Of a DNA stretch of 64,000 nucleotides, positions 26,953 through 34,810 are shown one piece after another; within the stretch, counting starts at the first letter, position 1, and each line of letters starts with the position of its first letter. The notes below the pieces were generated by a model. It saw only the letters and a program-made list of their open reading frames with translations. It was not told the origin of the DNA and did not search any database. This DNA is from Ignavibacteria bacterium (GTDB lineage: Bacteria > Bacteroidota > Ignavibacteria > Kapaibacteriales > Kapaibacteriaceae). The DNA lies in contig VGVV01000001.1 of assembly GCA_016873895.1 (NCBI GenBank), positions 144,776 through 208,775 of the forward strand. Reading direction: 5' to 3'. A program made the translations under genes and the position numbers.

Positions 26953-27558
26953 TTATTCTTTCCACTTTATCGTGCAGCCAATTGCTTTGGTCTGCGTTAC
27001 TGTCGGCGTTGATCCTGAGGACAAAGAGCGTACTGCATCAAGTACAAAGCGTGACTCGACCTTTTCGGCATCATTTGCATTGTCATCTATGGCTCCAATG
27101 TATTCCACCTTCCAAGAGTTACTCGCATTACTGAGTAAGAATACATGTGGTGTGCGCTTTGCGCCATAGGCTTTGGCAATCTCCTGTGTTCCATCAACTA
27201 TGTAGGGAAATGTAAAGCCCTTTTCCTTGGCACGAACCTGCATGTTCTCGTAAGAATCTCCAGGAACCTTGACGGGGTCATTGGGATTGATCGCAACGAG
27301 CGGATAGCCAAGCTTGGCTGTCTCTGCTGCAAGCGCGATGATTCGATCTTCGTACTTCACCGAATATGGACAATGATTGCATGTAAAGACAACTACAAGT
27401 CCTTTCGAGTTCTTGTACGTGTCCAGCGAGATGAATTGTCCATCTATGTTTATCAGACGAAAATCGGGGGCTCGGTCTCCCACCACAACGCCCGTCTGGA
27501 CCCCCTGCTGCGCAAACATGCTGGTAGCCAAGATCATGAACATGAGCACGTATTTCAT
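26953..27558 (-). CDS. Secreted thioredoxin-fold protein (CNHCPY, peroxiredoxin-like)
   Basis: 201-residue periplasmic protein of the AhpC/TSA-Redoxin group. The ATG at 27558 is chosen because GGA lies 7 bases upstream and it begins a signal peptide (MKYVLMFMILATSMFA, cleavage before QQG). The fold starts at GDRAPDFRLINIDGQFISL, with redox cysteines C60 and C63 in VVVFTCNHCPYSVKYE. An AINPND, KGFTFPYIVDGTQEIAKAYG and TPHVFLL (cis-proline TP) follow as in the family. It probably acts as a periplasmic thiol reductant or oxidant. It follows the TlpA-like gene directly, so the two may work as a redox pair. Confidence 0.82.
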   Translation of the reverse strand: MKYVLMFMILATSMFAQQGVQTGVVVGDRAPDFRLINIDGQFISLDTYKNSKGLVVVFTCNHCPYSVKYEDRIIALAAETAKLGYPLVAINPNDPVKVPGDSYENMQVRAKEKGFTFPYIVDGTQEIAKAYGAKRTPHVFLLSNASNSWKVEYIGAIDDNANDAEKVESRFVLDAVRSLSSGSTPTVTQTKAIGCTIKWKE

Positions 27559-27559
27559 G

Positions 27560-28033
27560 TTACTTTCCTTCATTCAAAAAATCTGTAAATGTCTTTTCTA
27601 GTAACTCTGCAGAGAACTGAAACTCTCCAAAGAGCCGGCGTCCATCCTTGATGAACAGTGTTGCTGGGATAGACCCACTCCACGATTGGTCTACTCTGTC
27701 GATCCACAAATGAGGCTTTGGTTCGTTAAGCACCACAGCATCGCAGTATTCATAGCCCCTTCGTGTAAGAAAGGGCACCACCTTCGCCTCCCGCTCTGCT
27801 GGGTTATCGAGACTTACAAGAATCACTTTCACCGGTTGATCCTTATAGGTACGTGATAGTTTGTCAAACGCAGGCAACTCCTCAACGCAGGGCTTGCACC
27901 ACGTAGCCCAAAAATTAACAACATACGCTGTGTCTCTGCCGGCATGCAACCTCTGCTGGAGCTGACTAAGTCGCACTTCTTCAACGTGTGGCCCGAGAGC
28001 CAGATACAGAAAGAGACTTGCAAATAGACTCAT
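27560..28033 (-). CDS. TlpA-family thiol-disulphide oxidoreductase
   Basis: 157-residue thioredoxin-fold protein with a short hydrophobic N-terminus (MSLFASLFLYLALG) that likely acts as a membrane anchor or signal. The active site is C46 and C49 in VNFWATWCKPCVEELPAFDK, the usual WCxxC of TlpA/ResA, and the cis-proline is in SGSIPATLFI. Such proteins keep cytochrome c apoprotein or other envelope thiols reduced. Its start overlaps the SRAP gene stop by 4 bases, and its stop adjoins the next thioredoxin-fold gene. Confidence 0.88.
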   Translation of the reverse strand: MSLFASLFLYLALGPHVEEVRLSQLQQRLHAGRDTAYVVNFWATWCKPCVEELPAFDKLSRTYKDQPVKVILVSLDNPAEREAKVVPFLTRRGYEYCDAVVLNEPKPHLWIDRVDQSWSGSIPATLFIKDGRRLFGEFQFSAELLEKTFTDFLNEGK

Positions 28034-28740
28034 GTATGAACGGGGCCAACCGGCTCCAATAGTTCTTCCTCTGTGGTATTGACCTTGATCATCGAAACCT
28101 CACGCGTTATCGGGAATGCCTCAAGAATACCGTCTTCAAGTGGCCGCATGCAGGGCTCGATGTGCTCGCGGTCATCAGCATAAAGCCAAGTTGTACGATC
28201 CAATCTTGGAATGATCACTGGCATGCGCTGTTTACTGTTATGCACATACGACATCAGCTCGTTTGCATCAGTAGTAACAATCGAGAACGTTCGATGCAGT
28301 TCTCCACTGTCTGGGTCTGTCCAATCCTCCCAAATACACCCCAGCGTTAGCATCGAACCATCTGCAGCACGAACGAAGTGTGGTTGCTTTTCCGATCCAT
28401 CGTGTCGCCATTCGATGAATCCATTCACTGGCAGCAGTGCACGACGTTTTTTGACTGCATCTCTAAACGATGGTTTTTCAAAAATCGTTTCACGGCGTGC
28501 GTTCAACGTCATCCTACGTATCTCAATTGACGCATCCACCGACTTTGTCCATCTCGGGATAAGACCCCACTCGCACAGCTGAATCTGCTTGGGTTCTTCA
28601 CTCGTTAGTAGGGGCAAGCAGGGATGTACAAAGCCAGAGACGTGAAAGTACGGACGATAGTCTTGTTCATGTTCAAACTGTGCCCCCAAGTCGGGTTCTA
28701 TGCTATGCGATTGAGCATAGATAGACACGGTAAAACACAC
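28030..28740 (-). CDS. SOS response-associated peptidase, SRAP/YedK/HMCES family
   Basis: 236-residue SRAP protein. These proteins form a thiazolidine crosslink between the N-terminal cysteine (C2 after Met removal) and abasic sites in single-stranded DNA, shielding them. The key residues are all visible: C2 in MCFTVSIY, N80 in TLNARRETIF, E110 in LLPVNGFIEWR and H167 in VHNSKQRMPVII, with WGLIPRW at about 58-64. The N-terminal ~45 residues are a little divergent. It sits 17 bases after nuoL and is coupled to tlpA, an unusual setting for a DNA-damage protein. Confidence 0.92.
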   Translation of the reverse strand: MCFTVSIYAQSHSIEPDLGAQFEHEQDYRPYFHVSGFVHPCLPLLTSEEPKQIQLCEWGLIPRWTKSVDASIEIRRMTLNARRETIFEKPSFRDAVKKRRALLPVNGFIEWRHDGSEKQPHFVRAADGSMLTLGCIWEDWTDPDSGELHRTFSIVTTDANELMSYVHNSKQRMPVIIPRLDRTTWLYADDREHIEPCMRPLEDGILEAFPITREVSMIKVNTTEEELLEPVGPVHT

Positions 28741-28757
28741 GGGGAGAACGCTGCGTA

Positions 28758-30707
28758 TTACAAAAGAACGTAAACCAGCATAACCAGGATGCCCAACATC
28801 ATCACCAGGGCATAATTCTGGGCTACACCAGACTGCATCCGACGAAGCACAACAGAAGCTGATCCAATTGACTTTGCGCTTCCATTCACGATTCCGTCGA
28901 TGATTACTACGTCAATGATCTTCCATAAAAAGTCACGTGAGGCTGCAAGGATTGGTCCAGCTGCGAGCATGTTATAGATCTCGTCTACATAGTACTTGTT
29001 CCAAAGCAACTTGTAGATGCCAGACATCTTGACGGCCATCGCAGACGCTTTTGCTGTTCCGTGACTATAGATGCTACGCGCGAACATGATACCGATTACA
29101 GCAAGTAACGACGAGGCCACCATCAGGCCGATCTCTATGGTTGTATGGTCGCCAGTATGCTTTGGAAGCATTTCATTGCTGACGGCAAATATCGGCTCCA
29201 ACCATCCTTCAAAAAGGTTCGGGATATGCAGTGCATGTCCAATCACATGCGGCACACCCAACAGGCCGCCAAATGCAGAGAGAACCGCAAGCACGATCAA
29301 CGGAATCGTCATTGTAGCAGGTGATTCATGCGGATGCACATGGTGATGGTCAAAGCGCTCCTCACCAAGGAATGTGAGCGATGTTAGACGCCACATGTAG
29401 AATGCAGTTGTGAATGCTGCTACGGCGCTTACTGCCCAGAGTATCGGACTGCCGTTGAGCCAAGCAAACCATAGGATTTCGTCTTTGGAAAAGAAACCAG
29501 AGAAGAACGGAATACCTGAAATAGCCAGTGTGCCGATAAGAAATGTGCGGTACGTTATGGGCATGTGCACTCTGAGTCCACCCATCTTTTGGATGTCTTG
29601 CTCTTCATGCATACCATGAATCACGCTTCCCGAGCCCAAGAACAACAGCGCTTTGAAAAATGCGTGCGTCATCACGTGAAAAACACCAGCGGTAAATGCG
29701 CCGACACCAAGAGCTGTAAACATAAATCCAAGCTGAGAGACCGTTGAGTATGCCAGGACCTTCTTGATGTCGTTCTGGACTATGCCGATTGTTCCAGCTA
29801 TCAGCGCTGTGGTAATGCCGATGCCTGTAATCACAGCCATTGTTGTTGGCGACATAGCAAACAGTACATTGGTACGTGCGATCAAGAAAATACCAGATGT
29901 AACCATTGTTGCAGCATGGATGAGAGCCGATACGGGCGTTGGACCCGCCATGGCGTCGGGAAGCCAAACTCCGAGTGGGATTTGAGCGCTCTTACCAGTG
30001 CAGCCTAGGAACATGAGCAGTGTAATTGTGGTAACGATCGTGCCCCCTGCTTCGAGCTTTTTAGGATCATTAGGATCAAGAGCCATTTGGTTGATCGTGG
30101 TATAGTCTAGCGTGCCGAATTGTTGGAACAGCATGAACATCGCCAGCAGTACGCCGAAGTCGCCGATACGGTTTACAACAAAGGCCTTCATAGCAGCATC
30201 ACCTGTCCAGGTGATGTTTGTTCCCTCAAACTTGCGATCGTACCAGAACCCGATAAGTAAGTACGATGCCAGACCAACGCCTTCCCAACCAAGGAAGGTT
30301 AGCAGCATGTTATTTGCAAGGACAAGATTGAGCATCATGAACACAAAGAGGTTCAGATATGCAAAGAACCTTGAGAAACTCTTATCACCGTGCATGTAGC
30401 CTATAGAATACACGTGAATGAGAAATCCGATGCCGGTTATGATCAACGTAAAAAGAATCGACAAATGGTCGATCTGATATGCTATGCTTACAGCGAACTT
30501 GTCTACTGCTATCCAGTCGTAAAGGCGCTCAATGATAGGACCAGATTGGCGCACCTGCATGAACGCTTGCAGTGCTGTAATGAAGCTCAGCAGAATAGCC
30601 GAGCTACCAATAATGCCGATGGTCTTCTCATCTTTTATCCTCTTGCCAAAAAGGCCAAGGATCAAAAACCCAACAAGTGGGAAGAGTAGAATCAGAGCGT
30701 AGTTCAT
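28758..30707 (-). CDS. nuoL: NADH-quinone oxidoreductase subunit L (orphan)
   Basis: 649-residue membrane protein with about 16 hydrophobic segments, the antiporter-like distal proton-pumping subunit of complex I. Diagnostic parts are the key TM5 glutamate in LTFLGWEGVGLASYLLIGFW, the discontinuous-helix region HAATMVTSGIFLIARTN, TVSQLGFMFTALGVGAFTAG and the C-terminal lateral-helix region. Length is within the NuoL range and too long for the DabB-type paralogues. No other nuo genes are in the window. Its start overlaps the amidotransferase stop by 4 bases (ATGA), so the odd placement is a real operon. Confidence 0.92.
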   Translation of the reverse strand: MNYALILLFPLVGFLILGLFGKRIKDEKTIGIIGSSAILLSFITALQAFMQVRQSGPIIERLYDWIAVDKFAVSIAYQIDHLSILFTLIITGIGFLIHVYSIGYMHGDKSFSRFFAYLNLFVFMMLNLVLANNMLLTFLGWEGVGLASYLLIGFWYDRKFEGTNITWTGDAAMKAFVVNRIGDFGVLLAMFMLFQQFGTLDYTTINQMALDPNDPKKLEAGGTIVTTITLLMFLGCTGKSAQIPLGVWLPDAMAGPTPVSALIHAATMVTSGIFLIARTNVLFAMSPTTMAVITGIGITTALIAGTIGIVQNDIKKVLAYSTVSQLGFMFTALGVGAFTAGVFHVMTHAFFKALLFLGSGSVIHGMHEEQDIQKMGGLRVHMPITYRTFLIGTLAISGIPFFSGFFSKDEILWFAWLNGSPILWAVSAVAAFTTAFYMWRLTSLTFLGEERFDHHHVHPHESPATMTIPLIVLAVLSAFGGLLGVPHVIGHALHIPNLFEGWLEPIFAVSNEMLPKHTGDHTTIEIGLMVASSLLAVIGIMFARSIYSHGTAKASAMAVKMSGIYKLLWNKYYVDEIYNMLAAGPILAASRDFLWKIIDVVIIDGIVNGSAKSIGSASVVLRRMQSGVAQNYALVMMLGILVMLVYVLL

Positions 30708-31612
30708 CCTATTTCCGGTGCAATTGTCTCAAAATCAAGCTTCTCGACATCCATTTCAATATTATGGAAATTGATGCGCATAGTCTCATCAACAACCATC
30801 ATCGAGTTACGTTCTATCTTCATCCAATCAGACCTGCGAGCTGTAAAGGGCTCCGAGGCCACAACAATAGCGCTGGGCTTGCCAAACGATGGCTCCATTG
30901 CGCATTGATCCTCAGTACACTTATACTCGCGACCAAACATGTAATAGAGCGAGGCAGGCTGAACATTGGGGTTGGTCGTATACCTTACCGCTATCAAACA
31001 TGTTCCGTTGGTTACAGCCAGATTGAGATAGGAATGCTGATGCACGGCTATTTCCATCAGCAGTTGATTCAAATCTGCAAACATTCCCTTCATCGCTTGA
31101 ACCATCTGTTCACATGTTACGTGCCCATGCGGATCTGCAACATGATTGAGGAATAGTCCAAACAAATGCTCAGAATCTGTGCTACCCTGAATTGCATCGT
31201 AGGCTACATCATTCAAACCACGAAGTAGTTTACGACGGATCTGCTTATAGCCCCCTAACACACCGTTGTGCATGAACATCAACTTCCCGCACGAAAACGG
31301 ATGGGAGTTGAGTTCTTCAACTGGAATGCCAGGAGATGCAGCACGTACATGCGCGAACACGCACGGCGAATGAATCTTCTTTGCAAGGTTCTTCAGATTC
31401 CCATCGCTCCAAGCTGGACGGATACTGCGGAAAACACATGGTTCGTTGTCAAGCTCGGGGGCATAGAACCCAATGCCAAAGCCATCACCATTGACGGATA
31501 CAGACATCTCGCCTGCATTCATGGTCTGGGCCGTTACAAGCGAAAACTTTGGCTTGTAGAGCAGATCATCAGCAAGGATCGACGGGCCGATATAGGCAAC
31601 GAACCGACACAT
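30704..31612 (-). CDS. Class II glutamine amidotransferase (YafJ/EgtC-like)
   Basis: 302-residue Ntn-hydrolase. C2 of MCRFVAYIGPS is the expected nucleophile after methionine removal. HVRAASPGIPVEELNSHPF, MFMHNGVLGGY and STDSEHLFGLFLNH are the glutamine-binding and oxyanion motifs of the glutamine amidotransferase type 2 fold. There is no fused synthase domain, as in YafJ and EgtC-like proteins, so the acceptor is unknown. It lies between the CADD-like gene and nuoL. A link to the predicted pABA enzyme upstream is tempting, but CADD does not need a glutaminase, so I do not infer one. Confidence 0.87.
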   Translation of the reverse strand: MCRFVAYIGPSILADDLLYKPKFSLVTAQTMNAGEMSVSVNGDGFGIGFYAPELDNEPCVFRSIRPAWSDGNLKNLAKKIHSPCVFAHVRAASPGIPVEELNSHPFSCGKLMFMHNGVLGGYKQIRRKLLRGLNDVAYDAIQGSTDSEHLFGLFLNHVADPHGHVTCEQMVQAMKGMFADLNQLLMEIAVHQHSYLNLAVTNGTCLIAVRYTTNPNVQPASLYYMFGREYKCTEDQCAMEPSFGKPSAIVVASEPFTARRSDWMKIERNSMMVVDETMRINFHNIEMDVEKLDFETIAPEIG

Positions 31613-31629
31613 AGAGAAACGCCTAGCGC

Positions 31630-32322
31630 TTAGTTGAGCGACGCCTTTTCAACGCACCATGTGTTGTAAACACCATCAAGCAGAAGATTGAATGCATCTG
31701 CAGCTTCACGCGCTGCATCAAGTGCCGACTGCTTTTGTTCATCTGTCTCACACATACGAGCCAGTGCTTCGCGAGTTACCGTACGGTGAATCTCATCAGC
31801 GTGCTCGTGCACAGCAAAAAACACAAGTGCGTCTTCTGTGTCGAGATTGTAGAACTTCTTCAATCCTTCAATCTTGGTTGTCGAGATCTCTGGGATCTGC
31901 GACTCATACGCATATAGGGCGGCAAGGCCTTCGTAACCATTTTTACGAGCAGCCAGCTCACGCAAAATGCGGACAGACTCGCGCGTATGAGGCAGATAGC
32001 GGCGCTCCTTCATCTCCTCACGGCTTACACCAAGTGCTCCGCCAAAGCGCAACCAGAGCTCTGGGTGGTTGTCTGGACCATGTTCCTCTTCGATCAGGTT
32101 CTCGAGCAACATCTGGCGCACTTCCATATCTTCACAGTTAGAGTGCGTGGCACTCACGTATGTTGGAAATAGGTGCACTTGATGATAATACTCCTTGGCA
32201 TACTCACGTAGCATCTCTACTGTGAGCGCTCCCTCATTCCACATCTGGTAGAATGGGTGCTGGAGCATGTGACGCTCGGAAACGATTTCATCGAGCTTTG
32301 AGAGAAACTGTTCTGTTGTCAT
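31630..32322 (-). CDS. CADD-family haem-oxygenase-fold diiron protein, putative p-aminobenzoate synthase
   Basis: 230-residue all-helical protein of the TENA/PqqC/CADD superfamily. Chlamydial CADD makes p-aminobenzoate for folate from its own tyrosine, using a dinuclear metal site and a lysine amino donor. With a constant offset of two residues, every position I recall for CADD is present: ligands E79, H86, E140, H172, D176, H179 (EEEHGPDNH, YAYESQ, VHEHADEIH), tyrosines Y25, Y41, Y139 and lysine K150. No TenA active-site cysteine or PqqC motifs are evident. The gene is first in its operon, 45 bases from a -7 element, divergent from clpS. Function is inferred from residue agreement. Confidence 0.8.
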   Translation of the reverse strand: MTTEQFLSKLDEIVSERHMLQHPFYQMWNEGALTVEMLREYAKEYYHQVHLFPTYVSATHSNCEDMEVRQMLLENLIEEEHGPDNHPELWLRFGGALGVSREEMKERRYLPHTRESVRILRELAARKNGYEGLAALYAYESQIPEISTTKIEGLKKFYNLDTEDALVFFAVHEHADEIHRTVTREALARMCETDEQKQSALDAAREAADAFNLLLDGVYNTWCVEKASLN

Positions 32323-32366
32323 TACCTTACCTCAAAAAGATTGGTTGTATGCATAGTTCTGAACGG

Positions 32367-32374
32367 CAAAGATA
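32367..32374 (-). promoter_or_regulatory. -7 promoter element for the CADD-led operon
   Basis: Minus-strand TATCTTTG matches TAnnTTTG and would give a leader of roughly 40 bases before the ATG at 32322. It is 10 bp from the divergent clpS element, so the two promoters may interfere. No -33 TTG is visible. Confidence 0.5.
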
Positions 32375-32384
32375 GGTCTTTTCG

Positions 32385-32392
32385 TAGTTTTG
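32385..32392 (+). promoter_or_regulatory. -7 promoter element for clpS
   Basis: TAGTTTTG matches TAnnTTTG within the longer word GTAGTTTTGCCT shared with the lysA operon promoter. Only 10 bases separate it from the clpS ATG, so the transcript would have a leader of a few bases at most. Confidence 0.6.
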
Positions 32393-32402
32393 CCTCGCAC
32401 GC

Positions 32403-32708
32403 ATGACCCTATTTCAGCTCCAAAATATTGACAATCCTGCCGAGCTGCTGGAGCTTGACAGCGAAATCATTGCCGAAACCACACTCCAGGCACGCGTAAT
32501 CCTCTACAACGACGAAGAGCACACATTTGACGAGGTAATACGTCAGATCGTTAAGGCCACGCTGTGTCCGATTACCCAGGCCGAGGCACTTACTCTTGAA
32601 GTTCACTTTCGTGGCAAAGCCATGGTTTTCGAGGGCTCGATGAGTCAGTGCCTGCGTGTTTCCGCCGTACTCGAGGAAATCGCACTGCACACCCAATTGG
32701 AGTTCTAA
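32403..32708 (+). CDS. clpS: ClpS-like adaptor of the ClpAP/ClpCP protease
   Basis: 101-residue protein matching ClpS, the N-degron adaptor that hands substrates to the Clp ATPase. The binding-pocket stretch is VILYNDEEHTFDEVIRQIVK (canonical form has N-D-D/E followed by T and a hydrophobic gate residue), and the second pocket part is LEVHFRGKAMVFEGS with the conserved histidine. The N-terminus (MTLFQLQNIDNPAELLELDS) is the usual flexible extension. No clpA or clpC is adjacent. Its stop overlaps the convergent lipoprotein stop by 4 bases, so no terminator fits between them. Confidence 0.85.
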   Translation: MTLFQLQNIDNPAELLELDSEIIAETTLQARVILYNDEEHTFDEVIRQIVKATLCPITQAEALTLEVHFRGKAMVFEGSMSQCLRVSAVLEEIALHTQLEF

Positions 32709-34810
32709 GGCTTGGGAAGGGGCGGCGGAGGGGGTATTTTTGTGCTGTCCGATCCCATCACCTTGCCTGTAGCGTCACGGATCTGACCCTGCAGCAAGTC
32801 GTTGATGCTACCACCACCAGGGTTCAATCCCGGGATTGAGGGCAACGTAGCGTTGGGTCCGCTAACCTGCAGCGCATCCCTATTCCTGTCCATTAACTGC
32901 TGCAGTGCGTCTTTTTCCCCCTGCTTGGCCCGCTTGAGAAGATCATCGTCTAGATCTTTCAACAGCGTAGAGTCATTAACCTCTATGCCATTGATCTTGG
33001 CCAGGGCAAACTCTACACTCGGACGGATTTCTTTGGCATAGACTGATCGTGGATACTTCTCCAGAAGCTCACCATAGTAGTGCAGAGCACTATCATTCAT
33101 TTGCCTGTCACGCTCGAACATCCAACCCATTGCATAGAGAGCCTTGGGTGCATAATCACTCGCAGGGAAGCGCTCCACGATGCTCATGTATTGACGAGAG
33201 GCGTACGTGTAATCTCTAATCTGACGGAAACTGGTAGCAGACTTGTAGAGCTCGGCGGCATCATCAATACTTGCGTCCGATGTATACCCCAAATTCACAG
33301 AGGCTTCCTTAGCATATTCACTGCGTGGCCACTTGTCTGCTATAAACTCGAACAAAGAATCAGCCAGATCAGGCTCGATATCTCGAAGCATTCGTGCGCG
33401 TGAATACAAGTACTTGCCTGCTACGTCTGATTCGACCGGTGCCAGATCGTAAGCTCCCACATAATAGGCCAATGCAGAATCTGGCGATGCTAACTGCTCG
33501 TGCACGCGCCCAATCGCATACATCGACGATGCACGTAGGCTAAGCATTGAGTCTTTATGCGTTGTATCAATCCGCAGGTGGAGGTCTAGCTGGAGAATTC
33601 TTCTCTGTTCCTCGTCCCATTGTTTGAGCAAGGTAAAGTACTTATTTGCTACATCGTATACGGGTGTACGCACGAGCTTTGCTTTGGCGAAGTACTTCGT
33701 TGCCTCGGGATAATCACCGCGTTTGTATAAGGCCATTCCCTTTTGAAACGATTGAGCCATAAGCTCTGGTCGCCCGACAAACGAGGTATCTGTAAATTTC
33801 TCACGAGCAAGCAACGTCTTGTCGTTTGGATTATCTGAGCGCAGCCTATCGAAGGCAAGACGCTCTGCCTGAATATATGAGCCCCATTCAGTGAAGATCT
33901 TATTGTCTTCGAGCTCTGCAAACATCTCGCTGGCCTCATCAGCACGGTCTTGTCGAGCAATCGACGCAGCCATGTAGAGCTTCGATTCAAACTCTGCCAA
34001 GGCATCGGGGGCTTCATCAAGCGCAGCAGCGAAATTCTTTTCGGCAAGCTTGTAATTACCAATGCGGTAATAGATCGATGCAATGTCAACGTACCAACGC
34101 GAGCGCTGTTCCCCATCATCGGTCATGATCAAGGCGCGCTTGTAGGGATCAACCGCCTTGTCTATTTCGCCGTCTTCGATATGTATCTCGGCTTGTATGC
34201 GATATGCCTCGCTTAAGATGTCGTAGCGATCTTTATACCACGCAACATCAACTGCCCTTGAAAGCGTCTGCTTGCCTTGGGTAATCTTACGCTGCATCAG
34301 ATATACTTTAGCAAGCAGTAAGTGGGCATCGGGCGAGTACTCGCCGTCTTGATAACGCTCGATAAGCTCGATACATTTTTGCTGCGACGGCACCCATTCA
34401 CTGCGGAAGAAATAGGCTTCGGCCATTAAGAACAGCGCACCTTCTACGTACTCAGACCTGGGATGCAGGCCTACGACCTTAGATCCCTTGATCAGAATCG
34501 AGTCTACCTTCTGAGACATAGGCGCCAGCTTGGAACGTTCTACCGTTAGCGCTTTGAGAAACTGGTACGTCGTATTCTTCGGAGGTTGAGATTCTAAACC
34601 TAGACTATCGATTGCGGGTACAAGAACACGCGGACGTTTACGATTGTTTTCATCTTGGTATTCAAAGTCGTTAACAACTTCGGTGCGAATGCGCCGCATG
34701 TTGTAGTACGTGTTGAAGTACGTGGTTTGATTATCGAACCATGCACAACCTGCCAGCCCCGTGATCAGGACTAGATAAGTGAGACTACGTATCGTGGTTG
34801 AACTATTCAA
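32705..34810 (-). CDS. TPR lipoprotein resembling T9SS component PorW/SprE
   Basis: 701-residue lipoprotein: a hydrophobic N-terminus ends in lipobox LAGC with the acylated cysteine at position 22. The following NQTTYFNTYYNMRRIRTEV resembles the opening of SprE/PorW, which links the T9SS ring to the motor. From about residue 110 to 560 there are many tetratricopeptide-type helical pairs (SPDAHLLLAKVYLMQRKITQ, SRWYVDIASIYYRIGNYKLA, YPEATKYFAKAKLV, YAKEASVNLGY). The C-terminus is proline-rich (PPPPPLPKP). It starts inside the M61 peptidase stop (ATGA). The T9SS assignment rests on the architecture, the short N-terminal motif and the presence of T9SS cargo and PorV-like genes nearby. Confidence 0.62.
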   Translation of the reverse strand: MNSSTTIRSLTYLVLITGLAGCAWFDNQTTYFNTYYNMRRIRTEVVNDFEYQDENNRKRPRVLVPAIDSLGLESQPPKNTTYQFLKALTVERSKLAPMSQKVDSILIKGSKVVGLHPRSEYVEGALFLMAEAYFFRSEWVPSQQKCIELIERYQDGEYSPDAHLLLAKVYLMQRKITQGKQTLSRAVDVAWYKDRYDILSEAYRIQAEIHIEDGEIDKAVDPYKRALIMTDDGEQRSRWYVDIASIYYRIGNYKLAEKNFAAALDEAPDALAEFESKLYMAASIARQDRADEASEMFAELEDNKIFTEWGSYIQAERLAFDRLRSDNPNDKTLLAREKFTDTSFVGRPELMAQSFQKGMALYKRGDYPEATKYFAKAKLVRTPVYDVANKYFTLLKQWDEEQRRILQLDLHLRIDTTHKDSMLSLRASSMYAIGRVHEQLASPDSALAYYVGAYDLAPVESDVAGKYLYSRARMLRDIEPDLADSLFEFIADKWPRSEYAKEASVNLGYTSDASIDDAAELYKSATSFRQIRDYTYASRQYMSIVERFPASDYAPKALYAMGWMFERDRQMNDSALHYYGELLEKYPRSVYAKEIRPSVEFALAKINGIEVNDSTLLKDLDDDLLKRAKQGEKDALQQLMDRNRDALQVSGPNATLPSIPGLNPGGGSINDLLQGQIRDATGKVMGSDSTKIPPPPPLPKP

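Noticed and set aside
26370-27134. Long open frames on the plus strand opposite the decapeptide repeats (up to 254 codons)
   Set aside because: They arise because the 30-bp repeat lacks stops in several frames. The residues are a meaningless HRGGHRVALC-type repetition with no start signal. The minus-strand frame has flanking non-repetitive sequence of sensible composition.
31630-32322. Thiaminase TenA or PqqC assignment for the haem-oxygenase-fold protein
   Set aside because: The metal-ligand pattern and lysine/tyrosine positions fit CADD throughout, while no TenA catalytic cysteine or thi/pqq genes are seen nearby.
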